Assembly: GCA_026129465.1 (NCBI GenBank)
Contig: JAHCIA010000001.1
Coordinates: forward strand, 629,964-693,963
Reading direction: 5' to 3'
DNA: 64,000 nt
DNA from: Flavobacteriales bacterium
GTDB lineage: Bacteria; Bacteroidota; Bacteroidia; Flavobacteriales_F; PHOS-HE28
Within the stretch, counting starts at the first letter, position 1. Each line of letters begins with the position of its first letter. Below the pieces are notes generated by a model. The model was not told where the DNA came from. It ran no database searches and saw only the letters and a program-made list of their open reading frames with translations. Positions 55,551-64,000 of the stretch are shown in pieces. Both the position numbers and the translations under genes were made by a program.

Positions 55551-55703
55551 GATAGCCCTAAGTTAATCATCCCCGGTTGGCATCCCGCAATACAGGATCG
55601 CCCATCGGTGCCCTTGGACAAAAGACGTACCCTGGCCATTCCCGTTGCCCTGCGGCACGGTCGTCCGGCGTAACGCGAAAGGAACCTGCTCGTACAAGCC
55701 CAC

Positions 55704-56111
55704 ATGCGCATCATGATGCTCTTCAGCCTGCTCTCCCTGTCGCTTGGGCTCTTTGCCCAAGGGAGTTTCGACGACTTCGCCTATGCGCCACCCGGACAGG
55801 CGCGTGCCGTGGACCGAAGCCAGGCGTTGTCCATCATGGAAGGACCCCTGCCCGGCACACTTGACCTGGGACTACCACCCGGCACCACCCGGGTGGATCT
55901 GTTCAACAGCAAGGGAAGGCTCAAACGCACGATGCCTGCGGAAGAGGCCATCGGACTGAAGGAACTTCGTCCGGGCACCTGGACGTTGCGCGCACATACG
56001 GCCCAAGGGCTGGTGGTGCGCCGGATCACCGTGCTCGACAACGGTTCGGTATGGAGCATGGACCCGCCGCGAAGCCGCGATCAACGCGTGATGCGCAGGC
56101 CTTTGGACTGA
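55704..56111 (+). CDS. Small secreted protein with T9SS-like beta domain
   Basis: 135 residues. A signal peptide (MMLFSLLSLSLGLFAQ) precedes a single domain with TTRVDLFNSKGRLKRTMPAE and LRPGTWTLRAHTAQGLVVRR, which resembles the compact beta-sandwich of type A T9SS domains but without the PNP opening. It ends in a proline/arginine-rich tail. Function unknown. Its last 31 bp overlap the convergent TPR lipoprotein gene. Confidence 0.55.
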   Translation: MRIMMLFSLLSLSLGLFAQGSFDDFAYAPPGQARAVDRSQALSIMEGPLPGTLDLGLPPGTTRVDLFNSKGRLKRTMPAEEAIGLKELRPGTWTLRAHTAQGLVVRRITVLDNGSVWSMDPPRSRDQRVMRRPLD

Positions 56112-57094
56112 AGCCGCTGAAGGCCTTCCGCCGCCAGCGTGAAGCCGGGGTCCAAGGTCAGGGCGCGCTGGTAGTCCATGCCCGCGCTGTCCAACCGGCC
56201 TTCTCGTTCATGAGCAAGTCCATGGTTGTACCAGGCATCGGGGTACGCTGGCCATCGCCGCAACGCTTCAGCGAATTCCATGCGCGCGGCGGCGGGCTCC
56301 TGAAGATGCTCCAGCAGCACATAGCCGGTGTTGTACCAGGCCAGCGCGTTGCCCGGATCGATCTCCTTGATGCGCGCATAGCAGGCCAATGCCAAACTGT
56401 CCCGGCCTGACTCCTGTGCGAACATGCCCATGCCATAGAGCGCTTCCACGCTGTTCGGCCGAAGATCCAGTGCGGAAGCGTAGTACTGGCCCGCCAGCGG
56501 GTCGCGCCGGGTAGCATGCAGCATCCCCAATTGCACATAGGCGTCGAAGTATTCCGGGTCCTGCTCCACGGCCGTTCGGAAACTGCTCACCGCGAGCGTG
56601 GTGTCACCCGCCTCCATGTGGATCCATCCCTTGAGGAAGTAGCCATGCGCCAGGCCTTGGTCGATGCGCAACGCGGAATTGACCATCTCCATGGCACCCA
56701 CGTACTCGCGCACCAGCAACTTCATTTCCGCGATCTTCAACCGTGGCTCCGTGGCGTCGGGGTCCAACGCGATCGCCCGTTTGAAACTCTCGTCCGCATC
56801 ATCCAACCGCACCTTCTTGAAGAAGAGGTCCCCAAGGGCCACATGGTAGGATGCGTTGGTGCTGTCCAGCGCGATGGCCCGTTTCCAGTCGTTCATGGCC
56901 AGCACGGCACTGTCCAGGCCTTCATGATAACGGGCGCGCTCCGCATAGAGCGACGCATTGGCCGGATCGGCGAGTATCCTCCGGTCGATCTCGCCCAGAC
57001 TTGTACTCTCCGAGTCTGAGGACTCCGCCTCAGGCTTGCAACCCGAAAGGAGCGTAAGGACCAGGGAGGCGATCAGCGGGGCAAGGAACTTCAT
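56081..57094 (-). CDS. TPR-repeat lipoprotein
   Basis: About 337 residues. The signal MKFLAPLIASLVLTLLSGC has a lipobox-like LSGC with Cys19 as lipidation site. The body consists of eight or so TPR units (ADESFKRAIALDPDATEPRL, AVSSFRTAVEQDPEYFDAYV, LACYARIKEIDPGNALAWYN, AGMDYQRALTLDPGFTLAAE). It is likely an envelope scaffold protein; partners unknown. ATG at 57094 starts the lipoprotein signal. The gene lies downstream of recA, separated by the recA terminator. Confidence 0.85.
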   Translation of the reverse strand: MKFLAPLIASLVLTLLSGCKPEAESSDSESTSLGEIDRRILADPANASLYAERARYHEGLDSAVLAMNDWKRAIALDSTNASYHVALGDLFFKKVRLDDADESFKRAIALDPDATEPRLKIAEMKLLVREYVGAMEMVNSALRIDQGLAHGYFLKGWIHMEAGDTTLAVSSFRTAVEQDPEYFDAYVQLGMLHATRRDPLAGQYYASALDLRPNSVEALYGMGMFAQESGRDSLALACYARIKEIDPGNALAWYNTGYVLLEHLQEPAAARMEFAEALRRWPAYPDAWYNHGLAHEREGRLDSAGMDYQRALTLDPGFTLAAEGLQRLQSKGLRITR

Positions 57095-57104
57095 GGGATG
57101 CTGA

Positions 57105-57146
57105 GGAAAAAAGAAGGCCCCGGCAACACTCCACGCCGGGGCCTTC
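57105..57146 (-). terminator. Terminator of recA
   Basis: Perfect 12-bp stem GAAGGCCCCGGC / GCCGGGGCCTTC (57113-57124 with 57135-57146). On the minus strand it is followed by a run of T (57107-57112). Confidence 0.85.
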
Positions 57147-57166
57147 AAAAGTAGCGGGTGACATGA

Positions 57167-58186
57167 TCACGCCGTGACCGGCAACTCGGTCTTGGCCACC
57201 GCTTCCTTGATCCTCTTCTCCAGTTCCTCGCACAATTCCATGTTGTCCTCGAGCAGTTGGCGCACCATGTCGCGGCCCTGCCCAAGTTTGTTGTCCTCGT
57301 AGCTGAACCAGCTACCGCTCTTCTTGATGATGCCCAGTTCCACGCCCAGGTCGATGATCTCGCCCACCTTGCTGATGCCCTTGCCGAACAGGATGTCGAA
57401 CTCCGCCTTGCGGAATGGAGGCGCCACCTTGTTCTTCACCACCTTCACCTTCGTGCGGTTGCCGACCACCGTTTCGCCGTCCTTCAACTGGGAACTGCGC
57501 CGGATGTCGATGCGGATGCTCGAATAGAACTTCAGCGCGTTGCCGCCCGTGGTGGTCTCGGGATTGCCGAACATCACGCCGATCTTCTCGCGCAGCTGGT
57601 TGATGAAGATGCAGCAGCAACCCGTTTTGCTGATGGTGCCGGTGAGCTTGCGCAAGGCCTTGCTCATCAGGCGGGCCTGCATGCCCACGGCGCTGTCGCC
57701 CATTTCCCCTTCGATCTCCGCACGTGGGGTGAGTGCCGCCACACTGTCCACCACCAGGATGTCGATGGCGCCGGAACGGATGAGGTTGTCAGCGATCTCC
57801 AGCGCCTGCTCGCCGTTGTCCGGCTGGCTGATCAGGAGGTTCTCCGTGTCCACGCCCAAGGCTTCGGCATAGAAGCGGTCGAAGGCGTGCTCGGCATCGA
57901 TGATGGCCGCCACCCCACCCTGCCGCTGGCATTCCGCGATGGCATGTATGGCGAGCGTGGTCTTGCCCGAGGATTCCGGGCCGTAGATCTCCACCACCCG
58001 GCCCTTGGGATAGCCACCCACGCCCAGTGCGAGGTCCAGGCCGATGCTGCCAGTGGGGATCACCTCCACCTGCTCCACGGCATCGTCGCCCATGCGCATG
58101 ACGGCTCCCTTGCCGAAGGTCTTCTCCATCTTGTCCATCGTCAGCTGAAGGGCCTTCAGCTTCTCCTTGTTGATCTCAGCTGCCAT
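57167..58186 (-). CDS. recA: Recombinase RecA
   Basis: 339 residues. RecA filaments catalyse homologous pairing and strand exchange. Seen: Walker [10 protein letters not shown], Walker B-like [20 protein letters not shown], the L1 region [21 protein letters not shown]2 region [20 protein letters not shown] and [11 protein letters not shown]. Length and motifs are normal. The upstream 557-bp region contains inverted repeats (58229-58257) close to the start, which may be binding sites for a regulator. Confidence 0.98.
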   Translation of the reverse strand: MAAEINKEKLKALQLTMDKMEKTFGKGAVMRMGDDAVEQVEVIPTGSIGLDLALGVGGYPKGRVVEIYGPESSGKTTLAIHAIAECQRQGGVAAIIDAEHAFDRFYAEALGVDTENLLISQPDNGEQALEIADNLIRSGAIDILVVDSVAALTPRAEIEGEMGDSAVGMQARLMSKALRKLTGTISKTGCCCIFINQLREKIGVMFGNPETTTGGNALKFYSSIRIDIRRSSQLKDGETVVGNRTKVKVVKNKVAPPFRKAEFDILFGKGISKVGEIIDLGVELGIIKKSGSWFSYEDNKLGQGRDMVRQLLEDNMELCEELEKRIKEAVAKTELPVTA

Positions 58187-58228
58187 GAGGATAGGTTTTG
58201 ATCGTGGGTGGACAGAAGCGCCGAACGC

Positions 58229-58257
58229 TTGACGCTTTTCTTGTCAACATGATGACA
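58229..58257. promoter_or_regulatory. Overlapping inverted repeats upstream of recA
   Basis: TTGAC-N9-GTCAA (58229-58247) overlaps TGTCA-N6-TGACA (58242-58257). The centre is ~50 bp upstream of the recA start codon, where a repressor site would lie. Confidence 0.4.
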
Positions 58258-58368
58258 GCCAAATAAGCGAGCCAAGTTGTGATCGCCAAATTTCTCGGCG
58301 GAAAGTTTTGAACAGCCCCGGTAGGCCGCTACCCCACGCTGATCTCCACATGGATCGATCGGTGAAGC

Positions 58369-58388
58369 TTGCCACTATATCTTGGCAA
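58369..58388. promoter_or_regulatory. Inverted repeat TTGCCA-N8-TGGCAA
   Basis: A perfect 6-bp inverted repeat with an AT-rich 8-base centre, 14 bp left of the first TCGACG box. Confidence 0.35.
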
Positions 58389-58401
58389 CTAGGCCGTAGT
58401 G

Positions 58402-58453
58402 TCGACGTATCGCGATCAATATTCGACGAATGCTTGACATGCGTCGACGAATG
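58402..58453. promoter_or_regulatory. Three TCGACG direct repeats at exact 21-bp intervals
   Basis: TCGACGTATC (58402), TCGACGAATG (58423) and TCGACGAATG (58444) start exactly 21 bp apart, so they lie on one face of the helix. They are ~290-340 bp before the giant gene and ~220-270 bp before recA. Confidence 0.5.
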
Positions 58454-58743
58454 ACATCACATTTGCGCCTCATCAGAAGGATCGCTCTTCAGACCACGCC
58501 TTTGGACACTTGTTCGGCTGACCCCTGAGCAAGATCATGCGATCCCAGAAGACCACTGCCCTGGCTGGCGCTTCCGCGCCCAGTCCTAAGGCGACCAGAG
58601 CTGTTGGCGCTGAATGCGCTGGCGTGCCTCGGTCCGGCAACATCACATGGAGCACTGGACATGGTGATCCAGCATATCCCTCAACCTCCAACACCAAACA
58701 ACACCCATTGCCAATGATACCCCTCTACATGGAGAATAAACTC

Positions 58744-61700
58744 ATGCGCCTGTCGTGCCTGTTGGTACTGCTGGCGGGCATGTCATTGCGCTTGGAAGCG
58801 CAACATGCCCGACACGGTCAGGGTCATGACCACCATGGGCACGATCATCAACACGATGATCTGCGAGCGCTGCTGAACATGCACGACCAGCGCATCAACT
58901 TCACAGAGAACAAGGGCCAGTTCAGCGAACCGGTGCTGTTCCGCGCCGACTTCCCATTGGGCCAGGCTATCGCCACCCGTGAAGGGATGGTGGTCACGGC
59001 CTTCGACCCGGTGGAAGTGGAGAAGCGCGTGGACGAAGGTTTCCGCATCGAAGATGATATCCTGCGTGGCCTGCCGCACAGGGAGTTGGAATGGCGCCGC
59101 AAAGGGCACGCCTGGCAATTGCATTTCCTGGGCGCTTCACCAGCGATGCGTATTGATGGTGTGGAAGGCCATGAGGAGCTGAACCACTACTTCCTGGGCG
59201 ATGACCCCAGCAGGCACGCCACCCATGTGCGAAGCTTCCAGGAGGTCTGGTACCGCGATGTGTACCCCGGCGTGGATGTGCGCTACTACCCGGCGGAGGA
59301 CGGTTCCCTGGAGTATGACATCATCTGCAAACCCGGCAGCGACCCCTCGCGCATCGCCATCGAGTTCCGCGGCATCGAGAAGATGCGCGTGGATGACAAG
59401 GGCCAGCTGTTTCTGGAGACGAGCCTGGGCGAGATGAGCTATCCCGCGCCATATGTCTATCAGCGCATCAACGGCCGCGAGGACGAGGTGCGGTCGGCCT
59501 TCCGGGTGGAGGGCAATGTGCTTCGTTTCGAACTGGATGCCCATGACCGCCGCGAACCCTTGGTGATCGATCCCATCGCCATGCGTTGGGCCACCTGGGT
59601 GAACACCAATTCAACCGGTGACAATCATGGTCACTGCATCTGGGTGGACCCCTCCGATGGTGCCATCTATATGGTGGCACGTGTGGTGGGCACCACGGAC
59701 CAGATCACACCAGGCGCCTTCGATGTGACCGGCAACGGCAATCTGGACATCATCATCGGCAAGTACCTGGAGCCCGACAACGTGGGCGATAGCGGCACGC
59801 GGGTCTGGCAGACCTACCTCGGTGGTGGTGGTGACGACAACCCCTACGCCATGGAACAGGGTCCGGATGGTCACCTCTACATCACCGGCAACACCACCAG
59901 CACCAACTACCCCATGCTGGGCGGCACGCTCTTCAGCGGAAGCAGCATCAACCAGCAAGCGCAGACCGGCGCTGACATCTTCCTGACGAAGATCGACCGG
60001 GATGGCACCTCGATCAAGAGCGCGGTGGTGGGCGGCAACCAGGCCGACCTCTCCTTCGACCTGCGCATCGGCGCCAATGGCGATGTGGTCGTATGCGGCT
60101 ACACCCAAAGCACCAACCTGGCCACTGTGAATCCTGGTGTGGGCGCCACCAACAGCAACGCAGGAGGCCGTGATGTCATCGTCTTCAAGATCGAGCAGGA
60201 CCTGAACACACTCTCCTGGCTGCGCAACTACGGTGGCTCGGCCAACGACCAGGCCATGATCATGCTGCAAGCTGCCAATGGCGACATCTTCATCGGCGGC
60301 CTCAGCGCCTCCACCAATTTCCCCACGGTAAGCCCTCGGCAGAACACCCGCGGCGGGACACAGGCAGGCATCCTGCAACGGTTGAACTCGACCGGCACCA
60401 CACTGTGGTCCTCGTACTTCAGTTCGGCCACGAACCAGACGGCCTCCATCCTATGCATGGAATTCAACACCACGCAGACCGAACTCTACTTCGGCGGTAT
60501 CACCAGCGGCCTGCCGGCGAGCAACATCGGACCTGTGGGCGTGTATGACAATTCCGCCATCGGCAGCAACGACTTCTTCGTCTGCCGCATGAGCACCAAC
60601 CAGGACTTCATCGCTTCCACCTATGTGGGTGGATCGGGCAATGAGGAGAACATGATGGGCCTGAACGTGGACCTGAACAACGATGTCTATGTCTTCGGCT
60701 ACAGTGGCAGCACCAATTTCCCCATCTCCACGGCGCCCAACGTGCCCTTGCAGGCCACCAACCAGGGAAGCCGCGACAAGGTCTTCTTCAAGCTGGAGAG
60801 CGACCTCAGCGCATTGGAGTTCAGCACCTACTACGGTGGCACCGCGGACGACTACGACCCCGTGGGCGAGCGTGGTATCAAGTTCAGCAACTGCCGCATC
60901 TACACCATCGTCACGGCGCGCAGCAACAACATTCCCTTGACGCAGGGCGCGCTGAACACGACGAAGCTCAGCGCGAGCGCAGGTGGTGGCGCCATCTACG
61001 AACCCGGCCTGGTGATCTGGGCCAACCCGCCCGACCTGTTGGACAACGCCATCTTTGGCAACCAGAGCGTATGCGCAGGAGAACTGCCTGCCGATATCAC
61101 CGGCACCGCACCCAGCTATGTGCTGCCCACGATCGTGCGCAACAATGTGCCTTCGGCTTACCCACCCCTGGGCGCTGCAGCCACCTACCAATGGCAGACC
61201 AGCGCGGACAGCATCAATTGGGTGGACATCCCCGGCGCCAATGGACAGAACCTGCCGGGCGCTCTGCTGGGTCCCATCGATGAAAAGACCTATGTGCGCC
61301 GCATCATCGGTGGTGACGCCTGCATCCTGGCCGGTGCCGCCGACCAGGTGGTGACGGTGAAGCTCATCAGTGTTTCGGCCCAAGTCCAGCACGTGAGCTG
61401 CAATGGGTTCAATGACGGCACCATCACCGCGACCTCCGATGGCGTGGGTCCATTCCTGTATTCGTGGGCACATGGACCCGATACCGAGACAGTATCGGAT
61501 CTCGCCCCCGGTTTCTACACGGTGACCGTTACGGACATCAACGGTTGTTCGGCGGAAGGCACCTTCCAAGTGACCGAACCCACGGTGCTGTCCGCACAGG
61601 CCCAAGTCACCGATGCCACCTGCAACACCAGCAATGGCTCGGCCACCGCATCGGCCAACGGCGGTACCGCCCCTTACCAGTACTTGTGGGACACGGGTGC

Positions 61701-64000
61701 GGTGGGCGCAACGCTGAGCGGAGTGCCCGGCGGTCTTTACGAAGTGACGGTGACAGATGCGAACCTATGCACCTTCTTGCTGCCCGTGCAGATCGGCAGC
61801 ACTGGTGTGCCCGATATCACCGCAGGTCCTGCCGGCTTGATCAATTGCACCTCCGGCCCTGAGATCCAACTCGCCGGTGGCTCCACCACGCCGGGCGTCA
61901 CCTACGCTTGGGTGGCCAGCAATGGTGGCAACATCGTCTCGGGCGCCGATCAGGCCGACCCCACGGTGAATGCGGCCGGAACCTACACGCTCACGGTGAC
62001 CGCGCCGAACAACTGCTTCGCGACCGAAGCCACCACGGTGACCATCGATACGGCCACCCCGGATGCGGACGCCTCGGTCGCCGATGTTCTCACCTGTGAT
62101 CTGACCAGCGTACAACTGGAAGGCACCAGCACCACGGTTGGTGTTTCCTTCGCTTGGATCGGCCCTGGTGGCTTCACAAGTGATGAGCAGAACCCATCGG
62201 TGACCACGGCAGGTCTCTACATCCTGACAGTGACCGACCCGAGCAATGGTTGTACGAACACCGCTCAAGTTCAAGTGGATGAGGATGTGGAACTGCCCGG
62301 CGCCAGCGCCAGCGGCGGAACCATCACCTGCGATGCGCCTTGCGTGACCCTCAGTGGCAGCGGCAACGGCACCTTCGCATGGACCGGACCCAACGGCTTC
62401 GAGAGCAGCGAGCAGAACCCCGAGGTATGCGCCACTGGCACCTACGTGCTCACCGTGACCGGCGAGAACGGTTGCACCAGCACGGCCAACGCCAACGTCG
62501 GTGAGGACATCGGCCTGCCCGGCGCCAGCGCCAGCGGCGGAACCATCACCTGCGATGCGCCTTGCGTGACCCTCAGTGGCAGCGGCAACGGCACCTTCGC
62601 ATGGACCGGACCCAACGGCTTCGAGAGCAGCGAGCAGAACCCCGAGGTATGCGCCACTGGCACCTACGTGCTCACCGTGACCGGCGAGAACGGTTGCACC
62701 AGCACGGCCAACGCCAACGTCGGTGAGGACATCGGCCTGCCCGGCGCCAGCGCCAGCGGTGGAACCATCACCTGCGATGCGCCTTGCGTGACCCTCAGTG
62801 GCAGCGGCAACGGCACCTTCGCCTGGACCGGACCCAACGGCTTCGAGAGCAGCGAGCAGAACCCCGAGGTATGCGCCACTGGCACCTACGTGCTCACCGT
62901 GACCGGCGAGAACGGTTGCACCAGCACGGCCAACGCCAACGTCGGTGAGGACATCGGCCTGCCCGGCGCCAGCGCCAGCGGTGGAACCATCACCTGCGAT
63001 GCGCCTTGCGTGACCCTCAGTGGCAGCGGCAACGGCACCTTCGCCTGGACCGGACCCAACGGCTTCGAGAGCAGCGAGCAGAACCCCGAGGTATGCGCCA
63101 CTGGCACCTACGTGCTCACCGTGACCGGCACCAACGGTTGCACCAGCACGGCCAACGCCAACGTCGGTGAGGACATCGGCCTGCCCGGCGCCAGCGCCAG
63201 CGGCGGAACCATCACCTGCGATGCGCCTTGCGTGACCCTCAGTGGCAGCGGCAACGGCACCTTCGCATGGACCGGACCCAACGGCTTCGAGAGCAGCGAG
63301 CAGAACCCCGAGGTATGCGCCACTGGCACCTACGTGCTCACCGTGACCGGCACCAACGGTTGCACCAGCACGGCCAACGCCAACGTCGGTGAGGACATCG
63401 GCCTGCCCGGCGCCAGCGCCAGCGGCGGAACCATCACCTGCGATGCGCCTTGCGTGACCCTCAGTGGCAGCGGCAACGGCACCTTCGCATGGACCGGACC
63501 CAACGGCTTCGAGAGCAGCGAGCAGAACCCCGAGGTATGCGCCACTGGCACCTACGTGCTCACCGTGACCGGCACCAACGGTTGCACCAGCACGGCCAAC
63601 GCCAACGTCGGTGAGGACATCGGCCTGCCCGGCGCCAGCGCCAGCGGCGGAACCATCACCTGCGATGCGCCTTGCGTGACCCTCAGTGGCAGCGGCAACG
63701 GCACCTTCGCATGGACCGGACCCAACGGCTTCGAGAGCAGCGAGCAGAACCCCGAGGTATGCGCCACTGGCACCTACGTGCTCACCGTGACCGGCGAGAA
63801 CGGTTGCACCAGCACGGCCAACGCCAACGTCGGTGAGGACATCGGCCTGCCCGGCGCCAGCGCCAGCGGCGGAACCATCACCTGCGATGCGCCTTGCGTG
63901 ACCCTCAGTGGCAGCGGCAACGGCACCTTCGCCTGGACCGGACCCAACGGCTTCGAGAGCAGCGAGCAGAACCCCGAGGTATGCGCCACTGGCACCTACG
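58744..64000 (+). CDS. Giant secreted SBBP/SprB-repeat surface protein, 3' incomplete
   Basis: The frame is open from ATG 58744 to the right edge (over 1750 codons). A signal peptide (LLVLLAGMSLRLEAQ) is followed by a histidine-rich stretch (residues ~19-40, many HDHHGHDHQHDD pairs). Next comes the DUF7948-type opening FTENKGQFSEPVLFRADFPL, then SBBP-like propeller repeats (residues ~300-760; YLGGGGDDNPYAMEQGPDGH, STNYP, STNFP), an Ig-like domain, SprB-type repeats (VSCNGFNDGTITATSDG; GFYTVTVTDINGC) and, from residue ~1185, tandem 74-residue Ig-like repeats. Family members carry a T9SS signal at the C-terminus, here outside the window. GGAG lies 9 bases before ATG 58744; ATGs at 58714 and 58729 are in frame alternatives. 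Confidence 0.87.
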   Translation, partial: MRLSCLLVLLAGMSLRLEAQHARHGQGHDHHGHDHQHDDLRALLNMHDQRINFTENKGQFSEPVLFRADFPLGQAIATREGMVVTAFDPVEVEKRVDEGFRIEDDILRGLPHRELEWRRKGHAWQLHFLGASPAMRIDGVEGHEELNHYFLGDDPSRHATHVRSFQEVWYRDVYPGVDVRYYPAEDGSLEYDIICKPGSDPSRIAIEFRGIEKMRVDDKGQLFLETSLGEMSYPAPYVYQRINGREDEVRSAFRVEGNVLRFELDAHDRREPLVIDPIAMRWATWVNTNSTGDNHGHCIWVDPSDGAIYMVARVVGTTDQITPGAFDVTGNGNLDIIIGKYLEPDNVGDSGTRVWQTYLGGGGDDNPYAMEQGPDGHLYITGNTTSTNYPMLGGTLFSGSSINQQAQTGADIFLTKIDRDGTSIKSAVVGGNQADLSFDLRIGANGDVVVCGYTQSTNLATVNPGVGATNSNAGGRDVIVFKIEQDLNTLSWLRNYGGSANDQAMIMLQAANGDIFIGGLSASTNFPTVSPRQNTRGGTQAGILQRLNSTGTTLWSSYFSSATNQTASILCMEFNTTQTELYFGGITSGLPASNIGPVGVYDNSAIGSNDFFVCRMSTNQDFIASTYVGGSGNEENMMGLNVDLNNDVYVFGYSGSTNFPISTAPNVPLQATNQGSRDKVFFKLESDLSALEFSTYYGGTADDYDPVGERGIKFSNCRIYTIVTARSNNIPLTQGALNTTKLSASAGGGAIYEPGLVIWANPPDLLDNAIFGNQSVCAGELPADITGTAPSYVLPTIVRNNVPSAYPPLGAAATYQWQTSADSINWVDIPGANGQNLPGALLGPIDEKTYVRRIIGGDACILAGAADQVVTVKLISVSAQVQHVSCNGFNDGTITATSDGVGPFLYSWAHGPDTETVSDLAPGFYTVTVTDINGCSAEGTFQVTEPTVLSAQAQVTDATCNTSNGSATASANGGTAPYQYLWDTGAVGATLSGVPGGLYEVTVTDANLCTFLLPVQIGSTGVPDITAGPAGLINCTSGPEIQLAGGSTTPGVTYAWVASNGGNIVSGADQADPTVNAAGTYTLTVTAPNNCFATEATTVTIDTATPDADASVADVLTCDLTSVQLEGTSTTVGVSFAWIGPGGFTSDEQNPSVTTAGLYILTVTDPSNGCTNTAQVQVDEDVELPGASASGGTITCDAPCVTLSGSGNGTFAWTGPNGFESSEQNPEVCATGTYVLTVTGENGCTSTANANVGEDIGLPGASASGGTITCDAPCVTLSGSGNGTFAWTGPNGFESSEQNPEVCATGTYVLTVTGENGCTSTANANVGEDIGLPGASASGGTITCDAPCVTLSGSGNGTFAWTGPNGFESSEQNPEVCATGTYVLTVTGENGCTSTANANVGEDIGLPGASASGGTITCDAPCVTLSGSGNGTFAWTGPNGFESSEQNPEVCATGTYVLTVTGTNGCTSTANANVGEDIGLPGASASGGTITCDAPCVTLSGSGNGTFAWTGPNGFESSEQNPEVCATGTYVLTVTGTNGCTSTANANVGEDIGLPGASASGGTITCDAPCVTLSGSGNGTFAWTGPNGFESSEQNPEVCATGTYVLTVTGTNGCTSTANANVGEDIGLPGASASGGTITCDAPCVTLSGSGNGTFAWTGPNGFESSEQNPEVCATGTYVLTVTGENGCTSTANANVGEDIGLPGASASGGTITCDAPCVTLSGSGNGTFAWTGPNGFESSEQNPEVCATGTY
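62296..64000 (+). repeat. Tandem array of 222-bp (74-residue) repeats, open at the window edge
   Basis: Seven complete units start at 62296, 62518, 62740, 62962, 63184, 63406 and 63628; an eighth starts at 63850 and runs off the edge. Units differ at only a few bases (GEN or GTN after the VTVTG-like strand; ggc/ggt and gca/gcc silent changes). Each unit holds two disulphide-like cysteine pairs (TCDAPC, VCATGTY, GCTSTA) and an EWTGPNGFESSEQNP-type core. The encoded module is Ig-like. Confidence 0.92.

Larger units (their letters stand above)
58187..58743. other. Divergent intergenic region with several candidate regulatory repeats
   Basis: 557 bp between recA and the giant surface gene. It contains overlapping inverted repeats near recA (58229-58257), an inverted repeat at 58369-58388, and three phased TCGACG boxes (58402-58453). 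I see no RNA gene or coding frame here. Confidence 0.6.

Noticed and set aside
62442..63995. Identical 73-codon minus-strand frames repeated every 222 bp
   Set aside because: They are shadows of the tandem repeats in the giant gene; identity between them reflects the DNA repeat.
62296..64000. CRISPR array
   Set aside because: Units of 222 bp without unique spacers, in frame within a large coding sequence.
1..64000. Insertion sequences, prophage, tRNA or rRNA genes
   Set aside because: No transposase, integrase, phage structural protein or cloverleaf-like segment was found in genes or gaps.

Overview
The window is a GC-rich (low sixties percent by eye) piece of a Bacteroidota chromosome, most likely an uncultivated Flavobacteriales-type lineage. 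The grounds are: many secreted proteins ending in type IX secretion system (T9SS) C-terminal domains, SprB-like repeats with a gliding-motility-associated C-terminal domain, LytTR and hybrid two-component regulators, TANNTTTG-type -7 promoter boxes, and few Shine-Dalgarno sites. No T9SS machinery gene (por/gld/spr) lies inside the window, so the lineage call and the secretion route are inferences from cargo signals.

Layout. 1-6.9 kb: end of a subtilase, an L-Ala-D/L-Glu-type epimerase, a SRPBCC/GyrI-like membrane protein, a lipoprotein, a YugP-type zinc peptidase, an atypical SDR, DoxX and a TPR protein. 7-40 kb: an almost uninterrupted minus-strand block of very large surface proteins (Calx-beta/FN3, SprB/PKD, kelch plus P-domain, beta-helix, MopE-like repeats), interrupted only by a TPR-histidine kinase/LytTR pair (11.6-14.8 kb) and the small DUF4907 gene. 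40-46 kb: a hybrid two-component regulator followed by another T9SS protein. 46.7-58.2 kb: a 16-residue-repeat secreted protein, the thrS-infC-rpmI-rplT translation operon, endonuclease I, a flavoprotein, an esterase-like T9SS protein, an outer-membrane barrel protein, small hypotheticals, a TPR lipoprotein and recA. 58.7 kb to the right edge: an incomplete giant SBBP/SprB-type protein that ends in identical or nearly identical 222-bp repeats.

The main observation is a modular surface-protein locus. Four genes carry unrelated N-terminal heads on the same ~450-residue C-terminal cassette (6982-8328, 18342-19700, 27802-29151, 31392-32747). A fifth gene shares its ~2.7-kb beta-helix head with one of the four but has a different tail. 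One cassette copy (31392) still carries beside it the last 58 bp and the terminator of the TPR gene that flanks the 6982 copy, a fossil that shows the cassette was copied between loci. Two of the four cassette genes are interrupted by in-frame TAA codons; one is a demonstrable CAA to TAA change because an intact internal duplicate is present.

Regulation. The hybrid regulator at 40083-44024 ends in an AraC-type DNA-binding domain. A ~60-bp element with two ATCTTGCGGC-like boxes exactly 21 bp apart occurs twice, upstream of the T9SS genes starting at 39818 and 46180, and is a candidate operator. Between recA and the giant gene lie three TCGACG boxes at exact 21-bp intervals and inverted repeats close to recA. 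No tRNA, rRNA, CRISPR array, insertion sequence or prophage was seen.
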